Assembly (NCBI GenBank): GCA_023399375.1 | Contig: JAEWPX010000102.1 | Coordinates: forward strand, 1-29,079 | DNA length: 29,079 nucleotides | DNA from: Pseudomonadota bacterium | GTDB lineage: Bacteria > Desulfobacterota > Desulfovibrionia > Desulfovibrionales > Desulfovibrionaceae | Reading direction: 5' to 3' | Shown: positions 9,516-18,445 of the stretch, piece by piece | Layout: each line of letters starts with the position of its first letter | Numbering within the stretch: position 1 is the first letter of the stretch | Notes under the pieces: model-generated | What the model saw: only the letters and a program-made list of their open reading frames with translations | Databases searched by the model: none | What the model was told of the DNA's origin: nothing | Made by a program: the position numbers and the translations under genes

Positions 9516-9761
9516 ATGGATGTGCCCGGCAAAACGAGCAAGGTATGGGAAGATCTGGTGACGGGGAAAAGGGTCTATGCCCTGAAATTCCTGGCCGCCA
9601 AGATTCTGCTCGGTCGCTTGACCCGAGCGGTAGCCGACGACCCTTCCCCGGAAAACGTCAAGACATGCGCGGCGCAGGTCCATGCGATCTTCGCCAACAA
9701 CATGAACATGCCCAGTGTCCAGGACGACCTGAAAAGCATCTGTGGCGAGGTGAGACGATGA
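9516..9761 (+). CDS. Conserved-looking small protein of unknown function (81 aa)
   Basis: Starts at 9516 behind CAAGGAG (7-8 nt spacing); an open frame extends upstream but without a site. It is largely helical in appearance (MDVPGKTSKVWEDLVTGKRV near the start) with no signal peptide, membrane segment or recognised motif. Its stop codon overlaps the start of the next gene as ATGA (9758-9761), so the two are translationally coupled and probably work together. No function can be assigned. It may be a partner or regulator of the DUF6976-like protein. Confidence 0.75.
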   Translation: MDVPGKTSKVWEDLVTGKRVYALKFLAAKILLGRLTRAVADDPSPENVKTCAAQVHAIFANNMNMPSVQDDLKSICGEVRR

Positions 9762-10762
9762 AAAACATGCTGTTTTCGATCACGGATACCCGGCAGTGCA
9801 TCGAAGCGGGGCGCTCCCTGCTGCTGGCCGGCGATGAAGAAGCCTTGCGCCAACTGCCCACGGGAAACTGGATTGCCGGAACCATACCATATTTCATCAC
9901 GCCGGACCAAGGCGGCATGGTCAACCGGGAACTGATCTGTGTCGCGGATATCACCGACCTGGTCACCGCGAGTGACATCGTGGTCTACGATTCATCCAGT
10001 GTGAGCCGAGTTTACGCCGAGGGGCCCGCCCATGGCTTCAGCTTCATCGTCATCCCGGCGGCCAGTTCGACCCACTTCGCCTTTGCCGTCAACGCCCCGA
10101 GCTACCCCGACTTCGCGGTGCGCCCCTTGATCGGCTGGGTGTCAGGCGTGCACCTCGGCGATCTCGGGCGTGTCACACCCAAGGTGTTTGACGGCAGGAC
10201 GGGCGAGGCCCTAGAGGACGGCGCCGTGGTGCTGCACGGGCACCTTCCCCCGGGCAGGGGGGCTGAAGTCGGCATCATCAACATGTTCGAACAGGGAGAG
10301 GGCGATACGCTCTCGTTTCCCGCCAACGGTTTTACCGTCACGGACGCGCTGGTCAACGGCGCCAAACGAAACTTTGCATCCTATTTGACGCAGTATAAAT
10401 TCGACACCAAGCTTCCCTTGGTGGCCGATTACTACGGCGCCCTGGTCAATATCAGCATCCAGGATATCGACGAGAAAAAAAAGCAGGTCAAGCTCTATGC
10501 CCCTGTATTCCACCAGATACACTACAAACTGGCCAAACCCGTCATCGACTATGAAAAAATGTTCAAAGCGAGGATCGGCCGGAACTCCCTTGAGACAGGA
10601 GACATCCTTTTTTCGTGCAATTGCATTCTTAACTATCTCTACTGCGAACTTGAAGGGAAAAAGACCGATCCCTACAACGGTCCCATTACCTTCGGTGAAA
10701 TCGCCTATCAGCTCCTCAATCAGACCCTGGTTTTCCTGAAGGTCGTGGACAGTCAGCCCTGA
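9758..10762 (+). CDS. DUF6976-like protein with a FIST-type C-terminus
   Basis: 334 aa, start ATG 9758 overlapping the previous stop. It is soluble, with no signal peptide or membrane span. The C-terminal 60 residues (ILFSCNCILNYLYCELEGK, then ITFGEIAYQLLNQTLVFLK) resemble the end of FIST domains, which have a CN-x-R/L segment, a GEI motif and a terminal NQT. FIST proteins are proposed small-ligand sensory modules linked to signal transduction. The N-terminal part (VADITDLVTASDIVVYDSS) is unfamiliar. Similarity to proteins annotated DUF6976 is from memory and unverified. Position immediately before a very large sensor kinase would suit a sensory or accessory role. A strong terminator follows. 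Confidence 0.65.
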   Translation: MKNMLFSITDTRQCIEAGRSLLLAGDEEALRQLPTGNWIAGTIPYFITPDQGGMVNRELICVADITDLVTASDIVVYDSSSVSRVYAEGPAHGFSFIVIPAASSTHFAFAVNAPSYPDFAVRPLIGWVSGVHLGDLGRVTPKVFDGRTGEALEDGAVVLHGHLPPGRGAEVGIINMFEQGEGDTLSFPANGFTVTDALVNGAKRNFASYLTQYKFDTKLPLVADYYGALVNISIQDIDEKKKQVKLYAPVFHQIHYKLAKPVIDYEKMFKARIGRNSLETGDILFSCNCILNYLYCELEGKKTDPYNGPITFGEIAYQLLNQTLVFLKVVDSQP

Positions 10763-10870
10763 CGTTCCAAGCCTCCGGGAGCCCCAGGGGTGCCCTTGAC
10801 CGGGACAGGAACCCGTGATGGCAGCGCGATGCTGGCGGTCCGGCTGCTGTTGTGGTTCCCCGGATGTGCA

Positions 10871-10910
10871 AAGGCAGTTGCCATGATCTGAAGCGTGGCA
10901 ACTGCCTTTT
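10871..10910 (+). terminator. Intrinsic terminator after the DUF6976-like gene
   Basis: GGCAGTTGCCA (10873-10883) and TGGCAACTGCC (10896-10906) pair perfectly over 11 bp (13 with the flanking AA/TT), with a 12-nt loop and a TTTT tail. It is about 110 bp after the stop codon. Confidence 0.93.
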
Positions 10911-11268
10911 CCAAATTGCAACCCACCGGATTCCTAATTTTTTATAAGATTATTGTTTAACATGGACTCGATCAGGCAACTGGAGGCCGGGATGGCGTGA
11001 TTCACATTTCAGACGATACTGTCAGTTATTTTACAAAACACGTGTTGTTAGAAAGACATACAGAAAAATACCCGCGCATTGGGCTCTGCTTTACGTTTCT
11101 TCGCTATTCGTCTAGTTGAAAACGTACCGATCCGTGAACATTGGAACGCACCACTGCGACCGTTGGCTGGCATCCAACGGTTTATGGCAATATCATGCCC
11201 ATTTAACTCAAAATTTCCAAATTGATGCAAAGGTGACAACCCGAAATCGCGGCTGGCGGCCGAGGATT
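10911..11268. other. Promoter region of the sensor kinase operon
   Basis: About 360 bp without a gene. AACACGTGTT (11037-11046) is a 10-bp palindrome sharing the CACGTG core seen upstream of the porin and aldehyde dehydrogenase. An open frame extends upstream of the kinase to a TTG at 11116, but that part has no ribosome binding site and no domain character. No clear promoter hexamers were found. Confidence 0.4.
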
Positions 11269-14200
11269 ATGGTGTCCACAATAAAATGCGATCCGCTCAC
11301 AACGGTTCCAGGCGTACAGGCTGACGAACCCAAATCCTCAAAGAACCAACGGTCCGTGGCCTGGAGTTGCGGCCTGACTCTGCTGGTGACCCTGACGGTA
11401 GTGCTTGGCGCCTTTGGCTACATGGAATACCTGCGGGATCGACAGCTGCGCACGGAACGCCTGGCGCGCCTGCAACAGGGCATCGCCTGGCAGGTGGCCC
11501 AAATGCTGGCTCATCCTTTGCAAAATCGCAACGTCTCCCTGACTGCCGGACTCGTTGACAGCGTCATGAACAGCGACGCGCGCATCCAGGCCATCCAGAT
11601 CCAGGGTGCCCAGGTCGCCGCCCCGTTTCTTATCCGGGCCCGGGACGACGACTGGCGGCCGGTGGCGACCAGCACCCCGCCCCAGGATGCGCAGTTGATC
11701 GAAACCTCGTGGGACATCACCCTCCATGACGCTGTCATCGGACGGGTTTCGGTGTGGATCACGGACCGGTTCGACCGGCAGGCTCTCCATGAGCTCATCA
11801 TCCAGCGCTTGGCGGGTATTCTGATCGTGGACATGGTGCTGGCGGCCATCATCGGCTATGTGTTCCGGCGCATCGTCCTGCTTCCCTTGCGCTCGGTGGA
11901 GGCCTACGCCTTCCGGGTGAGCAACGGCGAAGAGGACGCGCATCTGCCTAAGGGGTATTTTCCGGCGGAACTGGAAAACCTGCGGGCTTCCATTGAGCGC
12001 CTGGTCGCGGAGCTGGCCACGCAATACAAGGAACTGTTCTCATCCAATGCCGCTCTAGCCGCAGCTAAGCAACAATACCACGACGTATTCCAGAATGCCA
12101 GCGAAGGCATTTACCAGGCTTCCATCGAAGGGCAATTTATCGTGGTCAATCCGGCCATGGCTCGTATGTTCGGCTATCACTCTCCGGAATTGTTCATGTC
12201 CAGTGTGGGCAACGCCCTGCAACTATATGCCGATGCCAGTGATCGCGACCGTTTTATCAATCATCTGCTCGCCGAAGGCCTGGTGAACGATTTTGAAGCG
12301 CGGTACATCGACAAATATGGCCGGACGATCTGGATCTCCGAAACTGCCAGATTAGCCAAGAAACCCACTGGTACTGCGTATTTTATCTATGGGATGACCC
12401 AGGATGTCACCAACAGGCGTCAGGCCGAGGACGCGCTTCGCGAAAGCGAGGAGAAGTACCGGGCCCTGATGGAGAGCGCCAACGATGCGGTGTTCGTACA
12501 CGCCATCCTGGAAGACGGATTGCCGGGCCCTTTTCTCGAGGTCAACCGGGAAGCCTGCCAGCGCCTGGGCTACACGCGCGAAGCCCTCATGCGCCTGACG
12601 CCCGTCGAATTGGACGCCCCACGCTATCGGGGGGACATACACCGGACCATGGCCCGGCTGCTCGAGGACGGCTTTGCCGTTTTCGAAACGGCGCACATGG
12701 CCAGGGATGGACGAAGCATCCCCGTCGAGGTGAGCTCCCGGCGCGTCGAGTTGCACGGGAAGGTGCTTGTGATGTCGATCGCCCGGGACATTACGGAGCG
12801 GAAGCGGGCTGAGGCCGCCCTGCTGGAAAGCGAGGCCCGGCTTCGCTCCCAGCTGGAATGCATCCTCTCCCCGGAAACCGACATCGACAGCCTGGAACTG
12901 GACAAGATCGTCAACATTCCGGCCATCCAGTCCTTGCTGGATAGGTTCGCCGAACTGACCGGCGCCTCCCTGGGACTTATCGATCTCAGGGGAAAAGTCC
13001 TGATCCCAGCCGGCTGGCAAGAAGTATGCCTGAAGTATCATTGTGTCCTCGAGCAGACAGGGGAAATGTGCATCGAGACGGATACGCGACTGACTCGCGG
13101 ACTCAAAAAAGGAGAGTATATCTCGACAAAATGCGGCAATGGAATGTGGCACGTCTTCACGCCGCTCTATATCGGGAAAAGGCATGTGGCCAATATCTTC
13201 ATGGGGCAATTTCTTTATGATGACGAGGACATCAATACCATAGCCACCATTTCCCAGGCACCGGAATCTGTCGCCAACGTCTATGCCTATCTCGAGGCCC
13301 TGTCCCGGGTTCCCCGATTCAGCCGCCTCAAAGTCGAGCTGGTGATGCAGTTCCTGGTGGATTTTGCCGAGATGGTGTCCCATCTAGGCTATGGCAATCT
13401 CAAGCTGGCCAAGACGTTATGGGACCAGAAACGTGTGGAGGAGGATCTGCGCCGCAACAGGGACGCCTTGGCCGCCAACCAGCAAAAGCTGTCCCTGGCC
13501 ATGGGCATGGCCGACCTCATGTCCTGGGAATACGACTACAAGACGGACACGTTCGACTTCGATCAGAAGTTTTTCGATCTGTTCGGCCCTTGCGACGCCT
13601 GCGATCAGGACGGGCGCATGACGCCCGAAACCTATGCCAGGGTGTATCTCCTGCCGGAGCAGGCCTACATTGTCCGCAAAGGCATTGACAGGTTCGGCCT
13701 GCCCGGCATGCCGGCCACCTCGCGCGCCCTGGAGCACACGATCCGTGGCCGCGATGGCTCCCTGCGCAATTGCAGCATGAAATGCACCTTGATCCGGGAT
13801 GCCGACGGGCGTCCCTCCAAGATTATCGGTGCCACCCAGGACATCACCGAGCGTAAGCTGGCGGACGTGGCCCTGCGCGAAAGCGAGGCCCGCTACAGGG
13901 GGTTGGTGGAGGGCCTGCCCTTGGGCGTGTCCGTGCTCAGCCCCGAGATGCGCATCCTGTCCATGAACGCCAAGATGCGTGCCTGGTATCCCAAGGTGGA
14001 CGTCGGTGCCCATCCCTTCTGCTTCCAAGGACACAACGACCCACCCCGACAAAAGACCTGCGACAACTGCCCCATCGTGAAAACCCTGAAGGATGGCCTG
14101 CATCACGAGATGGTGATGGTGAGCGAGCTCGCAGGCGGGGTCCGGAGTTTCCGCATCATTTCCAGTCCGATCCGCAACGCCCGGGGCGTGATCACCGGCG

Positions 14201-15765
14201 TTATTAAAATTCTCGACGACATCACGGAACAGGTGCTGGCCGAGGACGCCATTCGGGCCAGCGAACAAAAATATCGCACGCTGCTGGAAAACATTCCCTT
14301 GAACATCATCTACAAGGACAGAGACTCGGTCTATCGCGCCGTGAACGATCACTGCGCCCATGTGTTCGACCTTCCCCTGGAAGCCTTTCCCGGATTGACG
14401 GATTTCGACCTTTTCGACCGGTCCCTGGCCGAACGGTATCGTGCCGATGACAAGCGGGTCATGGAAACCGGGGAACAGGAGGAGTTCGACGAACCATACA
14501 AGTATCACGACAAAGAGGGCATTTTCCACGTCATCAAAACACCGATTCTCAATGGGAAGGGCCAGATCGAATCGGTCCTGGTCATCTTCTGGGATGTGAC
14601 GGAATCCAGGCACATCGAAATCGCCATGCGCGAGGCCGAAAAAATGGCCGCCGTGGGTACGTTGGCCGGCGGGATCGCCCACGACTTCAACAACATCCTG
14701 GGCGCTATCGCCAATCTGGCCCTGCTGATCAAACGCAAACTCGCTTCCGAGTCCGAGGCGCGTCTCGATCTGGATCAGATCCTGGAGTCGGCCAACGTGG
14801 GCAAGGAACTCGTACGCCAGCTGCTGACCTTCCGGCGGCCGGAAAAAGAGATCCGCAGACGTTTCGACCCGGCGGTGGTCGTGAGCAACACGATCAAGCT
14901 TATGAAACCTTCCTTTCCAGCCCATATCGAAATCCGGGAGCATCTCCCCGAGGGACGCGGCATGATTCTGGCCGACCCGAGTCAGTTCCGCCAAGTGGTG
15001 CTCAATCTGTGCTCCAATGCCATCGATGCCATGCAGGGCCACGGTGGCCTGCTCTCCATCAGCCTCGAATTCATGGCCACGATGTCGGGCGTGGCCACGC
15101 CACAGCTCTCCCTGGCCCCCGGACGCTACGCGGCTCTGTGCGTGGCCGACAACGGGAAGGGGATCGATCCGTCCATCAGAGGGCGCATCTTCGAGCCCTT
15201 TGTGACCTCCAAGCCCAAGCGGCGAGGCACGGGACTGGGACTGGCCGTGGTGCACAGCATCGCCATGCGCCATGACGGAGCGGTGACCGTGCAAAGCCGC
15301 ATGGGGGACGGCACCTCGTTTACGATCTATTTTCCGGCCTGTGACATGGAGGAGAAAGCCCCGAACATTCCGACCGCTGGACCCGTCCGTGGGACGGGCA
15401 GGCTCCTGCTCGTCGACGACGAGATCATCCTGGCCCAGAGCGCCCAGCGGCTACTGGAAGGATTGGGCTACAACGTCACGGTGTGCAGTGACGGAGATGC
15501 GGCCTTCGCGACGTTTTGCGATAATCCCCGGGGCTTTGACCTAGTTATGACCGACTTGACCATGCCGGGAATGAACGGAAAGACCCTGGCGAAAAAAGTA
15601 CTTGAACTGAGGCAGGACATACCGATCATTCTCTGTACCGGATACAGTGAACTGCTTTCACCGGACGAAGCAAAAAGTATCGGGTTGTCGGAGTATGTTC
15701 TCAAGCCTGTCGATTGGGACAGTCTTTCCACGATCATCGCCAACCTTATCAACATACAAGATTAA
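11269..15765 (+). CDS. Membrane-bound multi-PAS/PocR hybrid sensor histidine kinase
   Basis: 1498 aa from ATG 11269 (GAGG 4 nt upstream). Order: membrane segment about 30-52, short periplasmic domain, membrane segment about 180-200, HAMP-like linker, PAS (268-385), PAS (391-510), PocR ligand domain (542-710), PAS (738-860), PAS (871-990), PAS (998-1117). Then come HisKA with His1138 (GGIAHDFNN), HATPase with N box NLCSNAIDAM, DNGKGID and GTGLGLAVV, and a receiver with Asp1429 (VMTDLTMPGMNG). The PocR part keeps cysteines 587, 592, 601 and 622 and the MGQF motif. PocR domains are known or proposed to bind small molecules such as 1,2-propanediol. The fourth PAS has Cys918, Cys931 and Cys934, possibly a metal or redox site. 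It is followed 10 bp later by an NtrC-type regulator, its probable partner. The signal is unknown; an alcohol or aldehyde is plausible from context. Confidence 0.93.
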   Translation: MVSTIKCDPLTTVPGVQADEPKSSKNQRSVAWSCGLTLLVTLTVVLGAFGYMEYLRDRQLRTERLARLQQGIAWQVAQMLAHPLQNRNVSLTAGLVDSVMNSDARIQAIQIQGAQVAAPFLIRARDDDWRPVATSTPPQDAQLIETSWDITLHDAVIGRVSVWITDRFDRQALHELIIQRLAGILIVDMVLAAIIGYVFRRIVLLPLRSVEAYAFRVSNGEEDAHLPKGYFPAELENLRASIERLVAELATQYKELFSSNAALAAAKQQYHDVFQNASEGIYQASIEGQFIVVNPAMARMFGYHSPELFMSSVGNALQLYADASDRDRFINHLLAEGLVNDFEARYIDKYGRTIWISETARLAKKPTGTAYFIYGMTQDVTNRRQAEDALRESEEKYRALMESANDAVFVHAILEDGLPGPFLEVNREACQRLGYTREALMRLTPVELDAPRYRGDIHRTMARLLEDGFAVFETAHMARDGRSIPVEVSSRRVELHGKVLVMSIARDITERKRAEAALLESEARLRSQLECILSPETDIDSLELDKIVNIPAIQSLLDRFAELTGASLGLIDLRGKVLIPAGWQEVCLKYHCVLEQTGEMCIETDTRLTRGLKKGEYISTKCGNGMWHVFTPLYIGKRHVANIFMGQFLYDDEDINTIATISQAPESVANVYAYLEALSRVPRFSRLKVELVMQFLVDFAEMVSHLGYGNLKLAKTLWDQKRVEEDLRRNRDALAANQQKLSLAMGMADLMSWEYDYKTDTFDFDQKFFDLFGPCDACDQDGRMTPETYARVYLLPEQAYIVRKGIDRFGLPGMPATSRALEHTIRGRDGSLRNCSMKCTLIRDADGRPSKIIGATQDITERKLADVALRESEARYRGLVEGLPLGVSVLSPEMRILSMNAKMRAWYPKVDVGAHPFCFQGHNDPPRQKTCDNCPIVKTLKDGLHHEMVMVSELAGGVRSFRIISSPIRNARGVITGVIKILDDITEQVLAEDAIRASEQKYRTLLENIPLNIIYKDRDSVYRAVNDHCAHVFDLPLEAFPGLTDFDLFDRSLAERYRADDKRVMETGEQEEFDEPYKYHDKEGIFHVIKTPILNGKGQIESVLVIFWDVTESRHIEIAMREAEKMAAVGTLAGGIAHDFNNILGAIANLALLIKRKLASESEARLDLDQILESANVGKELVRQLLTFRRPEKEIRRRFDPAVVVSNTIKLMKPSFPAHIEIREHLPEGRGMILADPSQFRQVVLNLCSNAIDAMQGHGGLLSISLEFMATMSGVATPQLSLAPGRYAALCVADNGKGIDPSIRGRIFEPFVTSKPKRRGTGLGLAVVHSIAMRHDGAVTVQSRMGDGTSFTIYFPACDMEEKAPNIPTAGPVRGTGRLLLVDDEIILAQSAQRLLEGLGYNVTVCSDGDAAFATFCDNPRGFDLVMTDLTMPGMNGKTLAKKVLELRQDIPIILCTGYSELLSPDEAKSIGLSEYVLKPVDWDSLSTIIANLINIQD

Positions 15766-15775
15766 TATAGACGCC

Positions 15776-17203
15776 ATGGCCAATGTACTGATAATAGATG
15801 ACGATACGAGTGTCTGCCATATGATAGGCAGCATTGCCAGGGCGGAAGGGCATCATGCGATAGCGGTTCATTGCTTGGCGGAAGGCATGCAATGCTTATC
15901 CGACGAAGCCTTCGACTGTGTCTTCCTCGACGTGTTCCTCCCCGATGGCAACGGCCTGGATCGGATCGGTGACATCGCCGCCGGTCCGTCTTCCCCGGAA
16001 ATCATCATCATCACGGGGTATGGCGATCCAGACGGGGCCGAACTGGCCATCACCAACGGTGCCTGGAGCTACATCGAGAAGTCCGCAACCCTGGACCAGT
16101 ATTCCCTGGCCCTGAACCAGGTCGTCAAATACCGCCGCCGCCGCGAGGCGATCAGACCCCTCGAACTGAGAAGCGAGGGGCTTATCGGCGAATCCCCGGC
16201 CATGGGCAAGGTCCGGACCGCCGTGGCTCAGGTGGCCGCCAGCAAGGCCAATGTCCTCATCCTCGGCGAGACCGGAACCGGCAAGGAAGTGGTTGCCCGA
16301 GCCATTCACGCCAACAGTCCCCAGGCCAGGAGCCGTTTCGTGGCGGTGGACTGCGCAGCCATGCCCAAGGCCCTGGTGGAAAGCATCCTGTTCGGCCATG
16401 CCCAGGGTGCCTTCACCGGGGCCACCACCGCCGAGGTGGGCCTGGTGAAACTGGCCGATGGCGGTACGCTGTTTCTGGACGAGGTGGGAGAGATGCCCCC
16501 CTCCATGCAGAAAACCTTTCTTCGCGTGCTTCAGGAAAGGCGTTACCGTCCCATCGGCAGCCGGCACGAGGAGACGAGCAACTTCCGGTTGATCGCGGCC
16601 ACCAACCGCGATCTCGACGCCATGTGCGCCGAAGGCTCCTTTCGCCTGGACTTCCTGTATCGGCTGAAAACATTCGAGATCCGCACCCCTCCCCTGCGCG
16701 AGCGTCGGGAAGACCTCTCTCCCCTGGCCTTGTTTCACATAGCCAAGCTCTGCGATGCCAATGCAATGCCGCTGAAAGGCCTCGCCCAGGAGGTGCTGGA
16801 GGTTTTCGAGCGCCTCGACTGGCCGGGCAATGTCCGGGAGCTGGTCAACACCCTCGAACGGATGTGCGTGGCCACCGAGGGCCCCGTGCTGCACCTGGAG
16901 CACCTTCCGCTGGAACTACGGGCGCTGGCCGCGCGACAATCCCTGCTGCGCCAGGATGGCCCGCTGCGGGTGCCCCCCCTGTCGGAGGACACCCCCCCTT
17001 CCATGGTGCCCGAGGCTGGGGTGTTCTCGACATTCAAGGAACATCGACGCAGGGCTATCGAGCGCGCGGATAGGGACTATTTGGTATGTCTCTTGGAGCG
17101 TTCTGGCGGCAGCATCAAGCGCGCGTGTGAAATGGCCGGACTTTCCAGGACACGTATTTATTGTCTGATGCAGGAGTATGGAATTTCCAAGAAATTTATC
17201 TAG
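15776..17203 (+). CDS. NtrC-family sigma-54-dependent response regulator
   Basis: 475 aa. An N-terminal receiver (1-120) has acidic pocket Asp8-Asp10 and phosphoacceptor Asp52 (FLDVFLPDGNG). The AAA+ domain (about 136-370) has Walker A GETGTGKE, the sigma-54 loop GAFTGA, Walker B TLFLDEVGE and the sensor region LIAATNRDLDAM. A Fis-type HTH (about 430-475) contains CEMAGLSRTRIYCLMQEYG. It would activate RpoN promoters when phosphorylated, most likely by the hybrid kinase encoded 10 bp upstream. No Shine-Dalgarno sequence is visible before ATG 15776, so expression probably depends on coupling to the kinase gene. Candidate targets are the porin promoter (7750-7765) and perhaps the aldehyde dehydrogenase/Nfn operon, inferred from proximity and shared palindromes. 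Confidence 0.95.
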   Translation: MANVLIIDDDTSVCHMIGSIARAEGHHAIAVHCLAEGMQCLSDEAFDCVFLDVFLPDGNGLDRIGDIAAGPSSPEIIIITGYGDPDGAELAITNGAWSYIEKSATLDQYSLALNQVVKYRRRREAIRPLELRSEGLIGESPAMGKVRTAVAQVAASKANVLILGETGTGKEVVARAIHANSPQARSRFVAVDCAAMPKALVESILFGHAQGAFTGATTAEVGLVKLADGGTLFLDEVGEMPPSMQKTFLRVLQERRYRPIGSRHEETSNFRLIAATNRDLDAMCAEGSFRLDFLYRLKTFEIRTPPLRERREDLSPLALFHIAKLCDANAMPLKGLAQEVLEVFERLDWPGNVRELVNTLERMCVATEGPVLHLEHLPLELRALAARQSLLRQDGPLRVPPLSEDTPPSMVPEAGVFSTFKEHRRRAIERADRDYLVCLLERSGGSIKRACEMAGLSRTRIYCLMQEYGISKKFI

Positions 17204-17204
17204 C

Positions 17205-17452
17205 CGCAGGCTCGGTGGGCACTTTTCTCCACGTCCGCCGCGACTCTCAAGACCAAGCGCTGCCGTGGCGGAGGACCAAGCTACATCAAGGATGGCGGGC
17301 GGGTTCTCTATTCCAGGAAGTCTTTACAGGCATACCTGAAAGGCAAACGTGTCCACGAACGAGCAATCGTTGTTGGGACAACTTTACCCTTGCCGGAAGA
17401 GAGGCAGACTGATAGGTCTAAGCCAGAGAAAATGATTATCAATTGTATTTAA
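17205..17452 (+). pseudogene. Start-less fragment of an HTH/excisionase-like DNA-binding protein
   Basis: Translating from just after the regulator stop in another frame gives an open stretch ending at TAA 17450-17452. It contains TLKTKRCRGGGPSYIKDGGR followed by VLYSRKSLQAYLKGKRV. This is the second half of a MerR/excisionase-like HTH domain, where the typical pattern is W-x-x-RGGGP-x-YIK-x-G-x-x-V-x-Y-x-x-x-x-L-x-AYL. There is no start codon or ribosome binding site, and the first helix is missing. It looks like debris of a mobile element truncated against the regulator gene. Confidence 0.6.
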
Positions 17453-17532
17453 AATCTAATTATTTCAATATGTTATTTCTTACAGCGAGGTCCGAGAGTG
17501 CTCGGTCCGTCCTTCGGCACCGTTTGTCAAGA

Positions 17533-17567
17533 GGTTGCAGTTAACTGACTGTAACCCCTTATTTTTT
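17533..17567 (+). terminator. Terminator-like hairpin
   Basis: GGTTGCAG (17533-17540), 8-nt loop, CTGTAACC (17549-17556): an 8-bp stem with one G-T pair, followed by CCTTATTTTTTT. It contains the palindrome CAGTTAACTG. Its right arm CTGTAACCC is shared with the tRNA terminator at 18879-18906. Confidence 0.65.
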
Positions 17568-18188
17568 TGTTCAGGGTTGCTGCAAGGCTTCAGAAAGCCC
17601 AGTGATTTGGCCAAAGTAGCAAAAATGGTCAAAGTGCTGGGTCAAACATGGGCCGACGCCGAGGTCCAGGCCGCCGAAGACGCGAATACCTTTGGGTGGG
17701 GCGCCAGGAATTGGCTAACCAAGCAGGTAAAGGTGGGGAGCGAGGGGCACGCCGCGAAAGTCCTGGGGGCGCAACACCTCTTTCCCGTCTTCGGGCCGCT
17801 ACGGCCGTGGTGCGCATCTGCAGCGAGTCCGTTAAAGGGAAGACCTACAGCATGCCATAAGGATCTGTGCGGCAAAGAGTCAAAGCGCTGTCTGCTGCGA
17901 ACGTGTGTCCCTCACACCGCGAAGAGGCTGCGTGGAAATGTTCGGTCGTGTCTGGCTCGTTGCCGCAGGCGCGTGCGGCGAAGTGCGCATCGAAACTTTT
18001 TCGCCTTGGAATGCCCTTCGACTGCAATTTTGCGGCAAGAGTGCCTCGTAATATCCTTATTTCAATGAGTTAGTCTCAAAAAAAACAGAACAATTTCTTC
18101 TGCGATATGATTGGTCGGTGCATCGACGCGACGGGAGCCTCTCCACAATCCATCTTTGTTTCCCCATATATCTTTATGCAGCCCATTT

Positions 18189-18200
18189 TTGCTATAGCAA
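18189..18200. repeat. 12-bp palindrome TTGCTATAGCAA
   Basis: A perfect palindrome. Its GCTATAG core recurs 33 bp downstream, in TTACGCTATAGTC. It may be a regulator site; no adjacent functional gene is certain. Confidence 0.35.
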
Positions 18201-18369
18201 TAAGCATGTATGGTAAAAAAATTACGCTATAGTCACCATTGCACAGACTTATCCGAGCAGAATCCCGACTTGATCGCCTTACGGGATGGGCGGCAGCCGT
18301 GTGATGTGTCCACAGGGCATGCAGCGTCGCAAGAACAGGCAGGGTCCGCCAAGGGATGGTCCCCTATCT

Positions 18370-18390
18370 CCCCGGAATGTCTTTCCGGGG
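18370..18390. other. GC-rich stem-loop
   Basis: CCCCGGAA, 5-nt loop TGTCT, TTCCGGGG: a perfect 8-bp stem with no T-run on the plus strand. It lies 55 bp before the short secreted ORF at 18446. Confidence 0.45.
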
Positions 18391-18445
18391 CCCGGACCGA
18401 TCGAAAGAACAACCTGGAAACGTTGGCACCCATAACGGAAGCCCC

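Larger units (their letters stand above)
17568..18445. other. Degenerate region without a convincing gene
   Basis: Several overlapping open frames exist (longest 17535-18068, plus strand), but none has a ribosome binding site and none gives a recognisable domain. A patch near GFRKPSDLAKVAKMVKVLG looks protein-like but continues into low-quality sequence. GC content changes sharply within the region. A palindrome (18189-18200) and a hairpin (18370-18390) are the only clear structures. It is probably eroded insertion DNA. Confidence 0.4.

Noticed and set aside
8054..9541. 495-codon minus-strand frame opposite the porin
   Set aside because: The plus frame has a signal peptide, strong ribosome binding site and porin ending. 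The minus frame is a compositional shadow.
13417..15294. 625-codon open frame on the minus strand
   Set aside because: It lies fully antisense to the HisKA/HATPase/PAS coding region. Long antisense frames are expected in GC-rich genes, and it has no domain character or ribosome binding site.
17500..17535. Possible tRNA 3' end (CCTTCGGCACCG) before the 17533 hairpin
   Set aside because: It lacks CCA and a T-loop, and no matching acceptor arm was found.
17535..18068. 177-codon plus-strand frame
   Set aside because: It begins inside a terminator hairpin, composition shifts along it, and no domain is recognised. It is described as degenerate DNA instead.
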